From: Aureimonas endophytica
Lineage (GTDB): Bacteria > Pseudomonadota > Alphaproteobacteria > Rhizobiales > Rhizobiaceae
Direction of reading: 5' to 3'
NCBI RefSeq assembly: GCF_014642635.1
Contig: NZ_BMIQ01000012.1
Coordinates: 25,939 to 89,938 of the forward strand
DNA length: 64,000 nt
The translations under genes and the position numbers were made by a program. The notes below the pieces were generated by a model, which saw only the letters and a program-made list of their open reading frames with translations, had not been told where the DNA came from and made no database searches. Positions within the stretch are counted from its first letter, which is position 1, and every line of letters begins with the position of its first letter. This document shows, in pieces, positions 40,597 through 49,885 of the stretch.

Positions 40597-41598
40597 ATGG
40601 CGGTGGATCTCAACAAGACGGTCACGGTCTTCGGTGGGTCCGGCTTCATCGGGCGCTATGTGGCGCGCTCGCTCGCCCGGCGCGGCCATCGCGTGCGCAT
40701 CGCCTGCCGCCGGCCGGACCTCGCCTATCACGTGCAGGTCGCCGGCAATATGGGCCAGGTCATGCCGGTCCAGGCGAATCTGCGCTATCGCTGGACCATC
40801 GACCGCGCGGTCGAGGGCGCCGATCACGTCGTCAATCTCGTCGGCATCCTGGCGGAAGGCGGCAAGCAGCGCTTCGCCGCGCTCCAGGCCAAGGGCGCCG
40901 GCGAGGTCGCGGAGGCGGCCAAGGCGGCCGGGGCGCGGCTGACCCATCTCTCGGCCATCGGCGCCGACGCCGCCTCGCCCTCGGCCTATGCGCGGTCCAA
41001 GGCGGAAGGCGAGGCGCTGGTGCGCGCTGCGCTGCCGGACGCCACCATCCTGCGCCCCTCCATCGTCTTCGGACCTGAGGACAATTTCTTCAACCGCTTC
41101 GCCGACATGGCCCGCCTGTCGCCCTTCCTGCCGCTGATCGGCGGCGGGACGACGCGCTTCCAGCCGATCTATGTCAACGACGTCGCCGAAGCGGTGGCGA
41201 TGACGGTCGACGGCACGGCGCCGGACGGCCGGACCTACGAGCTCGGCGGCCCCGAGATCCTGTCCTTCCGCGAGATGATGGAGATCATGCTGGAGGTGGT
41301 GAACCGCCGCCGGCGCTTCCTGCCTCTCTCCTTCGGCACCGCTTCGCGCCTCGCCGAGCTGACCTCCTGGCTGCCGAGCCCGCCGCTGACCGGCGACCAG
41401 GTGAAGCAGCTCGGCATCGACAACATCGTCTCCGAGGCCGCCCATCGCGAGGGCCGCGACATCGGCGCCTTCGGCATCAATCCCGAATCGCTCGGCGCCA
41501 TCCTGCCGACCTATCTCGTGCGCTTCCGGCCGCAGGGCCAGTTCACCCGGCCGGAGATCCATGCCGGCGGCCTGAAGCGCGACAGCGAAATGGCCTGA
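40597..41598 (+). CDS. NAD(P)-binding protein of the complex I NDUFA9 family
   Basis: 333 residues from the ATG at 40597 (GGCGGA upstream); a longer frame from 40480 has no ribosome site. Rossmann motif VTVFGGSGFIGRYVARSLARRGH, then LVGILAEGG, HLSAIGADAASPSAYARSKAEGE and RPSIVFGPEDNFFNRFADMARLSPFLP, all standard for the NDUFA9-like atypical short-chain reductases common in alphaproteobacteria. The mitochondrial relative is an accessory subunit of complex I; the bacterial role is poorly known. It is convergent with uppP. Confidence 0.88.
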   Translation: MAVDLNKTVTVFGGSGFIGRYVARSLARRGHRVRIACRRPDLAYHVQVAGNMGQVMPVQANLRYRWTIDRAVEGADHVVNLVGILAEGGKQRFAALQAKGAGEVAEAAKAAGARLTHLSAIGADAASPSAYARSKAEGEALVRAALPDATILRPSIVFGPEDNFFNRFADMARLSPFLPLIGGGTTRFQPIYVNDVAEAVAMTVDGTAPDGRTYELGGPEILSFREMMEIMLEVVNRRRRFLPLSFGTASRLAELTSWLPSPPLTGDQVKQLGIDNIVSEAAHREGRDIGAFGINPESLGAILPTYLVRFRPQGQFTRPEIHAGGLKRDSEMA

Positions 41599-41626
41599 CC
41601 GCCCTTCCGCGATCGTGAAACGAGAA

Positions 41627-41664
41627 ACGGCGGCCGTCCCGATCGGGGCGGCCGCCGTGTTTTG
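41627..41664. terminator. Terminator between convergent genes
   Basis: ACGGCGGCCG (41627-41636) pairs with CGGCCGCCGT (41649-41658), with a further CCCGATCGGG palindrome in the loop, followed by GTTTTG. It lies between the NDUFA9-like gene and the end of uppP. Confidence 0.8.
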
Positions 41665-41688
41665 TGGTCCCTGCCGGAAAGGCGCCGG

Positions 41689-42498
41689 TCAGGTGCCGGT
41701 GACGGTGAGGGCGATGAGGCCGATCACGCCGATCGCGATGCGCCACCATGCGAAGGGGGCGTAGCCGTGCCGGGAGACGAAGCCGAGCAGCGAGCGCACG
41801 ACGAAGAGGGCGCAGACGAAGGAGACGACGAAGCCGATCGTGATGAGGCCGAGATCGGAGCTGTTCAGCTCGTTGCGATATTTCCAGAAGTCGAGCGCGA
41901 AGGCGCCGGCCATGGTCGGCATGGCGAGGAAGAAGGAGAATTCCGCCGCCGAGCGCTTGTCGGCGCCGAGCAGCAGCGCCCCGACGATGGTCGAGCCCGA
42001 GCGCGAGGTGCCGGGGATCATGGCGAGGCACTGGAACAGGCCGATCTTGAAGCAGAGCGGCAGGGAATAGTCCATCAGCCGGGTATAGCGCGGCTTCAGC
42101 ACCAGCTTGTCGACGGCGAGGAGCACGATGCCGCCGAGCACCAGCATGATGCAGATGAGCCGGGGCGATTCGAAGAGATAGGTCTTGATGAAGTCGTGCG
42201 CGAGAAGGCCGATGACCACGGCCGGAAGGAAGGCCACCAGCACGCCGTAGACGAAGCGCCGGCTTTCCGGAACGGTCGGAAAGGTCGTGGCGATCTCCGT
42301 CAGCCGCTTGGCATAGACGGAGAGGACGGCGAGCACCGCGCCGAGCTGGATCAGGACCGCGAAGGTGTTGCCGGTCGTGTGGAAGCCGAGGAAATGGCTC
42401 GCCAGGATCAGATGGGCGGTGGACGAGACCGGAATGAATTCCGTCAGCCCTTCGATGAGACCGAGAATGACGGCGTCGAAGATCGAACCGATGTCCAT
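41689..42498 (-). CDS. uppP: Undecaprenyl-diphosphatase
   Basis: 269 residues, highly hydrophobic with about eight membrane helices. Both family motifs are present: [14 protein letters not shown] near the N-terminus and [10 protein letters not shown] near the middle. It removes a phosphate from undecaprenyl diphosphate on the outer face of the inner membrane, recycling the lipid carrier for peptidoglycan and polysaccharide synthesis, and gives bacitracin tolerance. Length is normal. Confidence 0.96.
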   Translation of the reverse strand: MDIGSIFDAVILGLIEGLTEFIPVSSTAHLILASHFLGFHTTGNTFAVLIQLGAVLAVLSVYAKRLTEIATTFPTVPESRRFVYGVLVAFLPAVVIGLLAHDFIKTYLFESPRLICIMLVLGGIVLLAVDKLVLKPRYTRLMDYSLPLCFKIGLFQCLAMIPGTSRSGSTIVGALLLGADKRSAAEFSFFLAMPTMAGAFALDFWKYRNELNSSDLGLITIGFVVSFVCALFVVRSLLGFVSRHGYAPFAWWRIAIGVIGLIALTVTGT

Positions 42499-42829
42499 GC
42501 GAGGGCTCCGTGAACGGGGCGCGTCCGGGCGGCGGGCGCCGGATGGGCCCGCCGGGAGTCGTAAACCATCGGGGCGCGTTTTTTTGCAAGTGCGAAAAAG
42601 CCCCAGTCCCTTCCGCTTCGCCGCCTTCTTGCGGCGTGGTTACCCCGCAAGCGTCTTGCTGGCGCGGCGCGACCTGCTATGTCCCCGCAAACGGCGAGTC
42701 GGGCGCGCCGGCGCCGGATCGGCGCTCTCGGCGTCTTTGCCTTTTCTCAAGGTCTTGCCGGCAGGTTTTCACCAAGGGCGTGATCCGCCCGGTTCCCGCT
42801 TGGTTGCGTATGGACATCTTCGCTCGCCC
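42499..42829. other. Intergenic stretch between divergent uppP and GST genes
   Basis: No gene is supported. It should hold the two outward promoters. Visible structure: a run of seven T at about 42580 and a 6-bp hairpin CGCCGC/GCGGCG at 42619-42636. The GST start has no clear ribosome site. Confidence 0.4.
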
Positions 42830-43522
42830 ATGTTGAGGCTGCACCACCATCCGATGTCGGCGGCCTCGCGTTTCGTCCGCCTCGTGCTTGGCGAATATGC
42901 CGAGCGCCCCGAGCTCCTGGACGAGCGGCCCTGGGAGCGGCGGCGCGATTTCCTCGCCCTCAATCCGGCCGCGACGCTGCCGGTGCTCATCGAGGATTCG
43001 GGGCCGCCGATCGTCGGCGGCATGGTGATCGCCGAATATCTGGACGAAACGCGCGGCGTCTTCCAGCGCGACAAGCGCCTCCAGGCCGAAACGCCGGCCG
43101 AGCGCGCCGAAGTGCGCCGGCTCGTCGACTGGTTCCTGGCCAAGCTGGAGAACGAGGTGACGCGCTATCTGGTGCGCGAGCGCGTCTTCAAGCAGGAGAT
43201 GCGGCCGGAGGAAGGGGGCGGCGCGCCCGACGCCTCGGCGATCCGCGCCGCGCGTGCCAATCTCAAGCACCATATGCGCTATGTCGGCTGGCTGGCCGAA
43301 AGCCGCAACTGGCTCTCCGGCGACCGGCTCTCCTATGCCGATTTCGCGGCGGCGGGCGCTCTCTCCATTCTCGACTATCTCGGCGAGGTCGCCTGGGACA
43401 CCGAGCCGCTGGCCAAGGAATGGTACATGCGGGTGAAGTCGCGGCCCTCGTTCCGGCCGCTCCTGACGGAGCGGGTGCGGGGCATCCCGCCCGTCGCCCA
43501 TTACGCGGAACTCGATTTCTAA
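42830..43522 (+). CDS. Glutathione S-transferase family protein
   Basis: 230 residues. The N-terminal thioredoxin-like domain begins [22 protein letters not shown] with the catalytic serine region, followed by [12 protein letters not shown] and a helical C-terminal domain ([31 protein letters not shown]). It may conjugate or reduce electrophiles with glutathione; the substrate is unknown. It is 28 bp before queG, an arrangement seen in many Rhizobiales, so cotranscription is likely. The long open frame upstream contains no better start. Confidence 0.87.
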   Translation: MLRLHHHPMSAASRFVRLVLGEYAERPELLDERPWERRRDFLALNPAATLPVLIEDSGPPIVGGMVIAEYLDETRGVFQRDKRLQAETPAERAEVRRLVDWFLAKLENEVTRYLVRERVFKQEMRPEEGGGAPDASAIRAARANLKHHMRYVGWLAESRNWLSGDRLSYADFAAAGALSILDYLGEVAWDTEPLAKEWYMRVKSRPSFRPLLTERVRGIPPVAHYAELDF

Positions 43523-43550
43523 GCCGGTCCCGCCTCCTTATATGGGGGCC

Positions 43551-44687
43551 ATGAGCGAGCCCCATGCCCTTCGCCGCTTCCTCGAGGCGGATGCGCGCCG
43601 CCTCGGCTTCGAGGCGGTCGGCGTCGCCTCCGTCGCCGAGGACGCGGCGGCGGCCGGGCGGCTCGCCGAATTCGTCGCGGCCGGGCGGCACGGCACGATG
43701 GGCTGGCTGCCCGAAACGCTGGAGCGGCGGCGCTCGGCCGGCGCGCTATGGCCGGAGGCGCGCTCCATCATCGTGCTCGGCATGAATTACGGGCCGGACG
43801 AGGACCCGCTCGCCAATGTCGCCCGGCGGGAGCGCGGCACGATCTCCGTCTATGCCCGGCATCGCGACTATCACGAGGTGATCAAGGGCCGGCTGAAGGA
43901 GCTCGGCCAGCGGCTTCTCGCCCGCGCCGGCGAAGGCCATGCGATGAAGGTCTTCGTCGACACCGCGCCCGTCATGGAAAAGCCGCTCGGCCAGGCGGCG
44001 GGGCTCGGCTGGCAGGGCAAGCACACCAATCTCGTCAGCCGCGCCTTCGGCTCCTGGCTGTTTCTCGGCTCGATCTTCACGACGCTCGACCTCGCGCCGG
44101 ACGCGCCGGAACGGGACCGCTGCGGCTCCTGCCGGGCCTGCCAGGACGCCTGTCCGACCGATGCCTTTCCCGCGCCCTACCAGCTCGATGCGCGGCGCTG
44201 CATCTCCTATCTCACCATCGAGACCAAGGCGCCGGTGCCGCGCGCGCTGCGGGCGCGCATGGGCAACCGCATCTATGGCTGCGACGACTGTCTCGCCGTC
44301 TGTCCCTGGAACAAGTTCGCCGCAACGGCGCGCGAGGCCAAGCTCGTCGCTCGGGACGAACTGCGCTCGCCGGATCTCGCCGCGCTCCTCGCCCTCGACG
44401 AGGCGGATTTCCGCGCCCTCTTCGCCGGCTCGCCGGTGAAGCGCATCGGCCGGGCGAAATTCGTCGCGAACTGCCTGATCGCCGCCGGCAATTCCGGCGC
44501 GGCGGCGCTTCTCCCGTCCGTTCTCGGCCTTCTTGAGGATGCCGAGCCGCCGGTGCGCGCCATGGCCGTCTGGGCGCTTCACCGTCTTTCGCCGGCCGAG
44601 GCCTTGGCACGGCGTCCCGCCGCGCTCCATTACGAGACGGACGAATCCGTCAGGAGCGAATGGGATGCGCTGGAGCAGGAAGGCTGA
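43551..44687 (+). CDS. queG: Epoxyqueuosine reductase
   Basis: 378 residues. Two [4Fe-4S] clusters are visible: [17 protein letters not shown] and [14 protein letters not shown]; the N-terminal half is the cobalamin-binding domain ([30 protein letters not shown]). QueG performs the last step of queuosine synthesis in tRNA. A short HEAT-like segment ends the protein ([28 protein letters not shown]). The start is either 43542 or 43551; the second has GGGGG before it. Its last 23 bases overlap the next gene. Confidence 0.95.
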   Translation: MSEPHALRRFLEADARRLGFEAVGVASVAEDAAAAGRLAEFVAAGRHGTMGWLPETLERRRSAGALWPEARSIIVLGMNYGPDEDPLANVARRERGTISVYARHRDYHEVIKGRLKELGQRLLARAGEGHAMKVFVDTAPVMEKPLGQAAGLGWQGKHTNLVSRAFGSWLFLGSIFTTLDLAPDAPERDRCGSCRACQDACPTDAFPAPYQLDARRCISYLTIETKAPVPRALRARMGNRIYGCDDCLAVCPWNKFAATAREAKLVARDELRSPDLAALLALDEADFRALFAGSPVKRIGRAKFVANCLIAAGNSGAAALLPSVLGLLEDAEPPVRAMAVWALHRLSPAEALARRPAALHYETDESVRSEWDALEQEG

Positions 44688-45009
44688 AGAGGCGAAGGCC
44701 ATCGCCGAGACGGCGCTGGACAGCGTGAAGGCCAGAATTCCCGCCGATCTCGACAGCGCCCGCGCGGCGCTGGAGGAGGGCGGCCGGCGGGCGCGCGCCG
44801 TCCTATCGCGCGAGGAGGCGGTGGGACGCGCGGCGGTCGGCGCCCTGGCGGTCGGCGCGCTCGCCGTCGGTGCCGTGGCGATCGGCGCCTTCGCCATCGG
44901 CCGCCTGTCCGTCGGCAAGGCGCGGATCGGCGCCGCCGATATCGGACGCCTCAGGATCGGCGCGCTGGAGGTCGGCGAGGTCCGGCGCCTCGTCCGCGAC
45001 CGCTCCTGA
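44665..45009 (+). CDS. Small pentad-repeat protein, 114 aa
   Basis: Starts inside the end of queG, eight bases after AGGAG. After a helical first half ([22 protein letters not shown]...) the second half is a run of ten five-residue units of the form A-[VI]-G-x-x: [50 protein letters not shown]. Such regularity suggests a beta-helix or an amphipathic membrane-binding stack. I know no function. The overlap with queG and 8 bp to the next gene indicate one operon. Confidence 0.7.
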   Translation: MRWSRKAEEAKAIAETALDSVKARIPADLDSARAALEEGGRRARAVLSREEAVGRAAVGALAVGALAVGAVAIGAFAIGRLSVGKARIGAADIGRLRIGALEVGEVRRLVRDRS

Positions 45010-45017
45010 GCGCGCCG

Positions 45018-45902
45018 ATGCGGCTCTTCGTCTTCGGCTGCGGCTATTCGGCCGGGGCCTTCGTCACGCGGCTCGCGCCCGATCTGGTGCTCGGCGTCAC
45101 CACGCGCTCGCCCGAGAAGGCGGCGAGCCTCGCCGCCCGTGGCTTGAAGCCCTTCGTCTTCGACGGCGAGCGGCCGGGCGAGGGCATCGACGCCGCCCTG
45201 GAGCGCGCCACGCATCTCCTCGTCTCCGCCGCGCCGGGCGAGGCGGGCGATCCGGTGCTGCGCCAGTATCGCGACCGGCTCCTGCACGCCATGCCCGCGC
45301 TCGCCTGGATCGGCTATCTCTCGACCGTCGGCGTCTATGGCGATCATGGCGGCGCCTGGGTGGACGAGGAAACGCCGCTCCGGCCGGTCTCGCAGCGCTC
45401 GGTGGAGCGCGTGGCGGCCGAGGCGGACTGGTCGCAACTCGCGGCCGCGCGGAACGTGCCGCTCGCGATCCTGCGCCTGTCCGGCATCTACGGGCCGGGG
45501 CGCAACGCCTTCGTCAACCTGCGCGAGGGACGGGCGAAGCGGCTGGCGAAGCCCGGCCAGGTCTTCAACCGCATCCATGTCGAGGACATCGCCGGCGCGC
45601 TCGCCCATCTGGCAGGGGAGGGGCTCGGCGGCGTCTTCAATGTGACCGACGACGAGCCGGCGCCACCCCAGGATGTGGTGGAACTCGCCGCGCGCCTCGT
45701 CGGCGCTCCGCTGCCGCCGCTGGTGAATTATGACGAAGCGTCACTCTCGCCGATGCAGAGATCCTTCTATGGGGAGAACAAAAGGGTCTCGAATGCTAAA
45801 ATCAGGGCTTCCGGATACACATTTATCTATCCGTCATATCGGGACGCTCTCCCTTCTCTCACAGGCGATTACAGGAATTCGTCATCACCGAATATTTCGT
45901 GA
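45018..45902 (+). CDS. NAD-dependent epimerase/dehydratase family protein
   Basis: 294 residues. An atypical Rossmann start (LFVFGCGYSAGAFVTRLAP), then GYLSTVGVYGDHGGAWVDEETPLRP with the YxD type region, SGIYGPGRNAFVNLREG and NRIHVEDIAGALAHLA. It resembles the YeeZ-like sugar-nucleotide epimerase relatives rather than a defined epimerase. Substrate unknown. It ends the queG operon; the last 150 bases are lower in GC than the rest. Confidence 0.82.
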   Translation: MRLFVFGCGYSAGAFVTRLAPDLVLGVTTRSPEKAASLAARGLKPFVFDGERPGEGIDAALERATHLLVSAAPGEAGDPVLRQYRDRLLHAMPALAWIGYLSTVGVYGDHGGAWVDEETPLRPVSQRSVERVAAEADWSQLAAARNVPLAILRLSGIYGPGRNAFVNLREGRAKRLAKPGQVFNRIHVEDIAGALAHLAGEGLGGVFNVTDDEPAPPQDVVELAARLVGAPLPPLVNYDEASLSPMQRSFYGENKRVSNAKIRASGYTFIYPSYRDALPSLTGDYRNSSSPNIS

Positions 45903-45967
45903 TTATGACGCGTTGCAACATGACGTGATGGAACTGATCGCATTTTGACCTCGACTCCCCCGCATCT

Positions 45968-46001
45968 ACCCCCTCGCTAGCCACGGGGGCGACGAGGGGG
46001 T
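45968..46001. terminator. Hairpin between the epimerase and RlpA-like genes
   Basis: ACCCCCTCG (45968-45976) pairs with CGAGGGGGT (45993-46001), loop 16. It could end the queG operon. There is no T-run. Confidence 0.45.
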
Positions 46002-46057
46002 GAGGGGATCACGAGCTCGGCCACCCGGGGAAAATCAACGGGATAAGGACCGAGAGG

Positions 46058-46450
46058 TTGAAGACTGCCGTACTGACAGCCATCGCCATCGCCATTTCGA
46101 CGACTTCCATTCCGCATAGCGCCTTCGCTCAGACCACGGATATCAAGACCAGCTGCGGCGGTGCCTCCTGGTACTCGCTGCGCTCCCGCACCGCTTCGGG
46201 AGAAATGATGAATCCGGCGGCCATGACCGCCGCTCACAAGACTTTGCCGCTCGGCAGCAAGGTCAAGGTAACAAACCTCAAGAACAACCGCTCCATCATC
46301 GTGACGATCAACGATCGCGGACCTTTCATCAAGGGTCGGATGATCGACCTGTCCAAGGGCGCGGCCCGGGAGCTCGATTTCGTCCATTCCGGCGTGGCCC
46401 GCGTCCAGATCGAGGCGCCCGACGGCAGCGGGACGAAGAGCTGCGCCTGA
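46058..46450 (+). CDS. RlpA-like double-psi beta-barrel protein, secreted
   Basis: 130 residues, starting at a TTG with AAGGA eight bases before it; no ATG fits. A signal peptide (VLTAIAIAISTTSIPHSAFA) precedes the RlpA domain: GGASWYSLRSRTASGE, AAHKTLPLGSKVKVTN, VTINDRGPFIKGRMIDLSKGAARELDF. RlpA proteins are septal lytic transglycosylases that act on denuded glycan; this one lacks the SPOR domain, so its location may differ. Alphaproteobacteria often carry several short forms. Confidence 0.87.
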   Translation: MKTAVLTAIAIAISTTSIPHSAFAQTTDIKTSCGGASWYSLRSRTASGEMMNPAAMTAAHKTLPLGSKVKVTNLKNNRSIIVTINDRGPFIKGRMIDLSKGAARELDFVHSGVARVQIEAPDGSGTKSCA

Positions 46451-46550
46451 AGGCGCCTCGCTTCATACCCCCCAATCACCATGCCACCGATCGCTCGCCC
46501 CGGCGCGCGGACCCGCCCTTGCGCGTCCGTGGCCGGGCGGGCGATCCGTT

Positions 46551-47960
46551 TCAGGCCGGCGTGAGGCCGAGCCGCACCCGCAGGGCGAAGCGCCCCGTCA
46601 TCAGGACGGCGGCCGCCAGGAGGCCGGCCGCGAGGCCCGTCCAGATGCCGATGCCGCCCATGCCGAGACCGAAGGCGAAGCCGTAGGCGATGGGCATGCC
46701 GATCGCCCAATAGCTGACGAGCGCGATCACCATCGGGATCCGCGTGTCGGCGAGGCCGCGCAACACGCCGCTCGACACGACCTGCAGACAGTCGATCATC
46801 TGGAAGGCGGCGGCGACGGCGACGAGCTGCACGCCGGTCGTCAGCACCGCCGATGCGCTCGGCGCGGCGGGGTCGAGATAGAAGCCGACCAGCGCATCCG
46901 GCACCGTCCAGAACAGGATCGCGCCGGCAAGGCCCGAGGCGATGGCGGCGGCGATGGCGGTCCAGGCCGCGCGCCGCAGATTGGTCCAGTCCCCGGCGCC
47001 GAAGGCGGTGCCGACCCGCACCGTCGCCGCCTGCGACAGGCCGAGCGGGATCATGAAGGCGATGGAGGCGAGCTGGAGCGCGATGCCGTGAGCGGCGAGC
47101 GCCACGGCGCCGAGCCAGCCCATCATCACCGTCGAGGCGGTGAACAGCCCGACCTCGGCGACGATCGTCGTTGAGATCGGCCAGCCGAGCCGTAAGACCT
47201 CGCGGAAGGCCGGCCAGTCCGGCCGCCAGATGCGCTGGAAGAAACGGTAGGCCTGAAGGCGCGGCGCGCGGGCGCAATAGACAAGCATCGCCAGCGCCAT
47301 CAGCGTGTTGGTGATCGCCGAGGCGAGCGCCGAGCCTTCGAGGCCGAGCGCCGGCAGGCCGAGATTGCCGAAGATCAGGCCCCAGTTGAGAACGGCATTC
47401 GCCGCCGCGCCGCCGATGGTGACGAGGAGGATCGTGCCCGTGTGCCCGGTGACGCTCAGCGCCGAGCGCGCGCCGGCGACGAGGAGCGCCGGGACGAGGC
47501 CCCATTCGAGGATGCGCATGAAGGCGCCCGCGAGCCGCGCCGTTTCCGGCGTCTGGCCGAGCGCGAGCAGCACCGCCTCGAAATGCCAGAGCGGCGCCAG
47601 CATCAGGAGGCCGTAGAGCGCGACCACCCAGAAGCCCATGCGGATCGAGCGCCGGACGCCCGTGCGGTCGCCGCGTCCTTCCGCCGCGGCCGCGATCGGC
47701 ATGGCCGCCTGGGCGAAGCCGCCGCCGAAGATCCAGACGACGAAGAAGGCCTGCGTGCCGAGCACGGCCGCCGCGAGCTCGGTCGCGCCGAGCCGGCCGA
47801 CCATCAGCGTGTCGGTGACGTTGATGGCGATCTGCGCCAGCTGGGCCCCGGCCAGCGGCGCGCCGAGACCGAAGGTCGCCCGCAGATGCGCGCCCCAGGA
47901 CAGGGCGCCTTCCACCGGCGCGCCGGCGCCGCGCGCCGGCAGGACCGTCGTTTCCTGCAT
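46551..47960 (-). CDS. MATE family efflux transporter
   Basis: 469 residues with about twelve membrane helices. Family marks: GAPLAGAQLAQIAINVTDTLMVGRLGATELAA in the first helix pair and GLSQAATVRVGTAFGAGDW in the second half (the matching MATE repeat). It exports cationic drugs or metabolites in exchange for Na+ or H+. Divergent from the GST gene at 48106, with which it shares an upstream region of 145 bp. Confidence 0.92.
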   Translation of the reverse strand: MQETTVLPARGAGAPVEGALSWGAHLRATFGLGAPLAGAQLAQIAINVTDTLMVGRLGATELAAAVLGTQAFFVVWIFGGGFAQAAMPIAAAAEGRGDRTGVRRSIRMGFWVVALYGLLMLAPLWHFEAVLLALGQTPETARLAGAFMRILEWGLVPALLVAGARSALSVTGHTGTILLVTIGGAAANAVLNWGLIFGNLGLPALGLEGSALASAITNTLMALAMLVYCARAPRLQAYRFFQRIWRPDWPAFREVLRLGWPISTTIVAEVGLFTASTVMMGWLGAVALAAHGIALQLASIAFMIPLGLSQAATVRVGTAFGAGDWTNLRRAAWTAIAAAIASGLAGAILFWTVPDALVGFYLDPAAPSASAVLTTGVQLVAVAAAFQMIDCLQVVSSGVLRGLADTRIPMVIALVSYWAIGMPIAYGFAFGLGMGGIGIWTGLAAGLLAAAVLMTGRFALRVRLGLTPA

Positions 47961-48105
47961 GAGCGTCCTCCCCGCTGGGTCGAATCACGCTCGCCGCAGG
48001 CGGCCGTGGGCTGACCCGGACGCCGATCGCGTTAGATCAGCCCCTCGTGACTGTCCAGCGCGTCCGGCCGGGAAAGGCCGGTGCCGCCGAGCCAAGGAGT
48101 TCGCC

Positions 48106-48840
48106 ATGAGCCTCGATCTCTATTACTGGCCGAGCATCCAGGGGCGCGGCGAATTTCCGCGCCTCGTTCTCGAGGCCGCCGGCGCGGATTATCGCGACAT
48201 GGCGCGGCTGGACGGGGTGGAGGGCGGCGGCGTCGAGGGCATGATGGCCTTCATGGAGGGCAAGCGGGGCCATCCGGTGCCCTTCGCGCCGCCCTTCCTT
48301 GTCGATGGCGATCTCCTCGTCTCGCAGTCGGCGGCGATCTCGGCCTATCTCGGCGAGACGCTCGGCCTTGCGCCCGACGACCGGCCGGGCCGCGAATGGG
48401 CGCGGGCGCTGGCCGCCACGACCTCCGATCTGACGGCGGAAGCGCATGACGTCCACCATCCGGTCGGGGTCTCGCTCTATTACGAGGAGCAGAAGCCGGA
48501 AGCGCTCCGCCGCGCGAAGGAGTTCCGCGAGCAGCGCATCCCGAAGTTCCTCGGCTGGTACGAGAGGCTCATCGAAACCAATCCGGCAAGGTCCGGCTGG
48601 CTCGTCGGCAACCGCCTGTCCTATGTCGATCTCGGCCTGTTCCAGGTCGCGGCGGGCCTCGCCTATGCCTTTCCGCGCGCGATGGCGGAGGCCGATAGGC
48701 GTTTTCCGGGCGTCGCGGCGCTCGCGGCCCGGGTGCGGGAAACGCCTCTGATCGCCGACTATCTCGCCAGCCCGCGCCGCCTGCCCTTTTCGACGGAAGG
48801 GATCTTCCGCGCCTATCCGGAGCTCGACGGCGGCGCCTGA
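48106..48840 (+). CDS. Glutathione S-transferase family protein
   Basis: 244 residues, with AAGGAG before the ATG. The N-terminus LDLYYWPSIQGRGEFPRLVLEAAGADY is the sigma/alpha-like GST form with its active tyrosine/serine zone; PPFLVDGDLLVSQSAAISAYLGE is the glutathione-binding turn and WLVGNRLSYVDLGLFQVAAGL the C-terminal hydrophobic core. Substrate unknown. It is convergent with the transglycosylase gene. Confidence 0.87.
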   Translation: MSLDLYYWPSIQGRGEFPRLVLEAAGADYRDMARLDGVEGGGVEGMMAFMEGKRGHPVPFAPPFLVDGDLLVSQSAAISAYLGETLGLAPDDRPGREWARALAATTSDLTAEAHDVHHPVGVSLYYEEQKPEALRRAKEFREQRIPKFLGWYERLIETNPARSGWLVGNRLSYVDLGLFQVAAGLAYAFPRAMAEADRRFPGVAALAARVRETPLIADYLASPRRLPFSTEGIFRAYPELDGGA

Positions 48841-48868
48841 CGCGCCGCCGCCATTCTCGTTCCGGAGC

Positions 48869-49696
48869 CTACTCGGCGAGCTTCGAGGCGAAGAGCGACA
48901 GGGCCTGCTGGTAGACCACGGCGCGGTTCCACTGGGCGAAGACCGGATAGTTCGGCTCGCCCGGGCCGTAGCCGGCATTGGCCTGCCAGCCTTCGGCGCG
49001 CAGGAGATTGGCGGTGGAAGCGAGGACGTCCGCCTTCGAGCGGATGAGATCGGCATGGCCGTTGCCGTCGAAATCGACCGCGTATTTCAGGTAGTTCTTG
49101 GCGAGGAACTGGGTCTGGCCGATCTCGCCGGCCCAGGCGCCGCGCATCTGCGAGGCCGCCATGTCGCCGCGATCGACGATCTTCAGCGCGGCGAGCAGCT
49201 CCTCGGTGAAGAAGTCGGAGCGCCGGCAGTCGTAGGACAGCGTCGCCAGCGACTTGAAGACGTTCATGCTGCCGGAATTGGCGCCGAAGCCGGTCTCCAT
49301 GCCCCAGATGGCGACCAGCACTTCCTTCTGCACGCCATAGCGGCGCTCGATCGAATTGAGGAGGGATTCGTTCTGGCGGATGACCGACTTGCCCTTCTGG
49401 ATGTAGGAGGGCGGGGCGCGGCGCGCCATGAACTGGTCGAGCGACAGCTTGAAGCTCTTCTGATTGCGGTCGAGGCTGATCACTTTCCGGTCATAGGTCA
49501 CGTCGCCGAGCGCCGCCTGGAGCGTGCGCTGCGAAACGCCCTGGGCGGCGGCCTCGCGCTCGAAATCCGCCAGCCAGGACGAGAAGCCGGCGCCGTCATT
49601 GCCGCAGCGCGCCGCCAGAGCCGGTCCCGCCCCCAGCCCGGCGAGAAGCGCGCCCGCGGCGATAAGGGCTTTGGCGGCCTTGAGCAGATGGGTCAT
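48869..49696 (-). CDS. Lytic murein transglycosylase, MltB-type (SLT_2)
   Basis: 275 residues from the ATG at 49696 (GAGGA upstream); a TTG one codon earlier is possible. Signal peptide ends AGPALAA. WGMETGFGANSG holds the catalytic glutamate, and GEIGQTQFLAKNYLKYAVDFDGNGHADL the EF-hand-like calcium loop of MltB. It cleaves peptidoglycan glycan strands with formation of the anhydro end. No lipobox follows the signal peptide, so it is probably soluble in the periplasm. No C-terminal peptidoglycan-binding domain. Confidence 0.9.
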   Translation of the reverse strand: MTHLLKAAKALIAAGALLAGLGAGPALAARCGNDGAGFSSWLADFEREAAAQGVSQRTLQAALGDVTYDRKVISLDRNQKSFKLSLDQFMARRAPPSYIQKGKSVIRQNESLLNSIERRYGVQKEVLVAIWGMETGFGANSGSMNVFKSLATLSYDCRRSDFFTEELLAALKIVDRGDMAASQMRGAWAGEIGQTQFLAKNYLKYAVDFDGNGHADLIRSKADVLASTANLLRAEGWQANAGYGPGEPNYPVFAQWNRAVVYQQALSLFASKLAE

Positions 49697-49885
49697 CAAC
49701 TATCCTCGTCTCCCGATCGATCGCGCGGCGCGCGTCCCGTCGCCTGACGGCGCAAAGGTTCGAATCGCCCAAGGGCAGGGCGAATCCGGCGAAGATTAGG
49801 CGCGCTTCCTCAGCGAAACGTTAACCAAGCCGGGGGCGACGGCGCGCGTCGCGCTCGCCGCTTCCGGCCCGGCCGCGAAGCCGCT

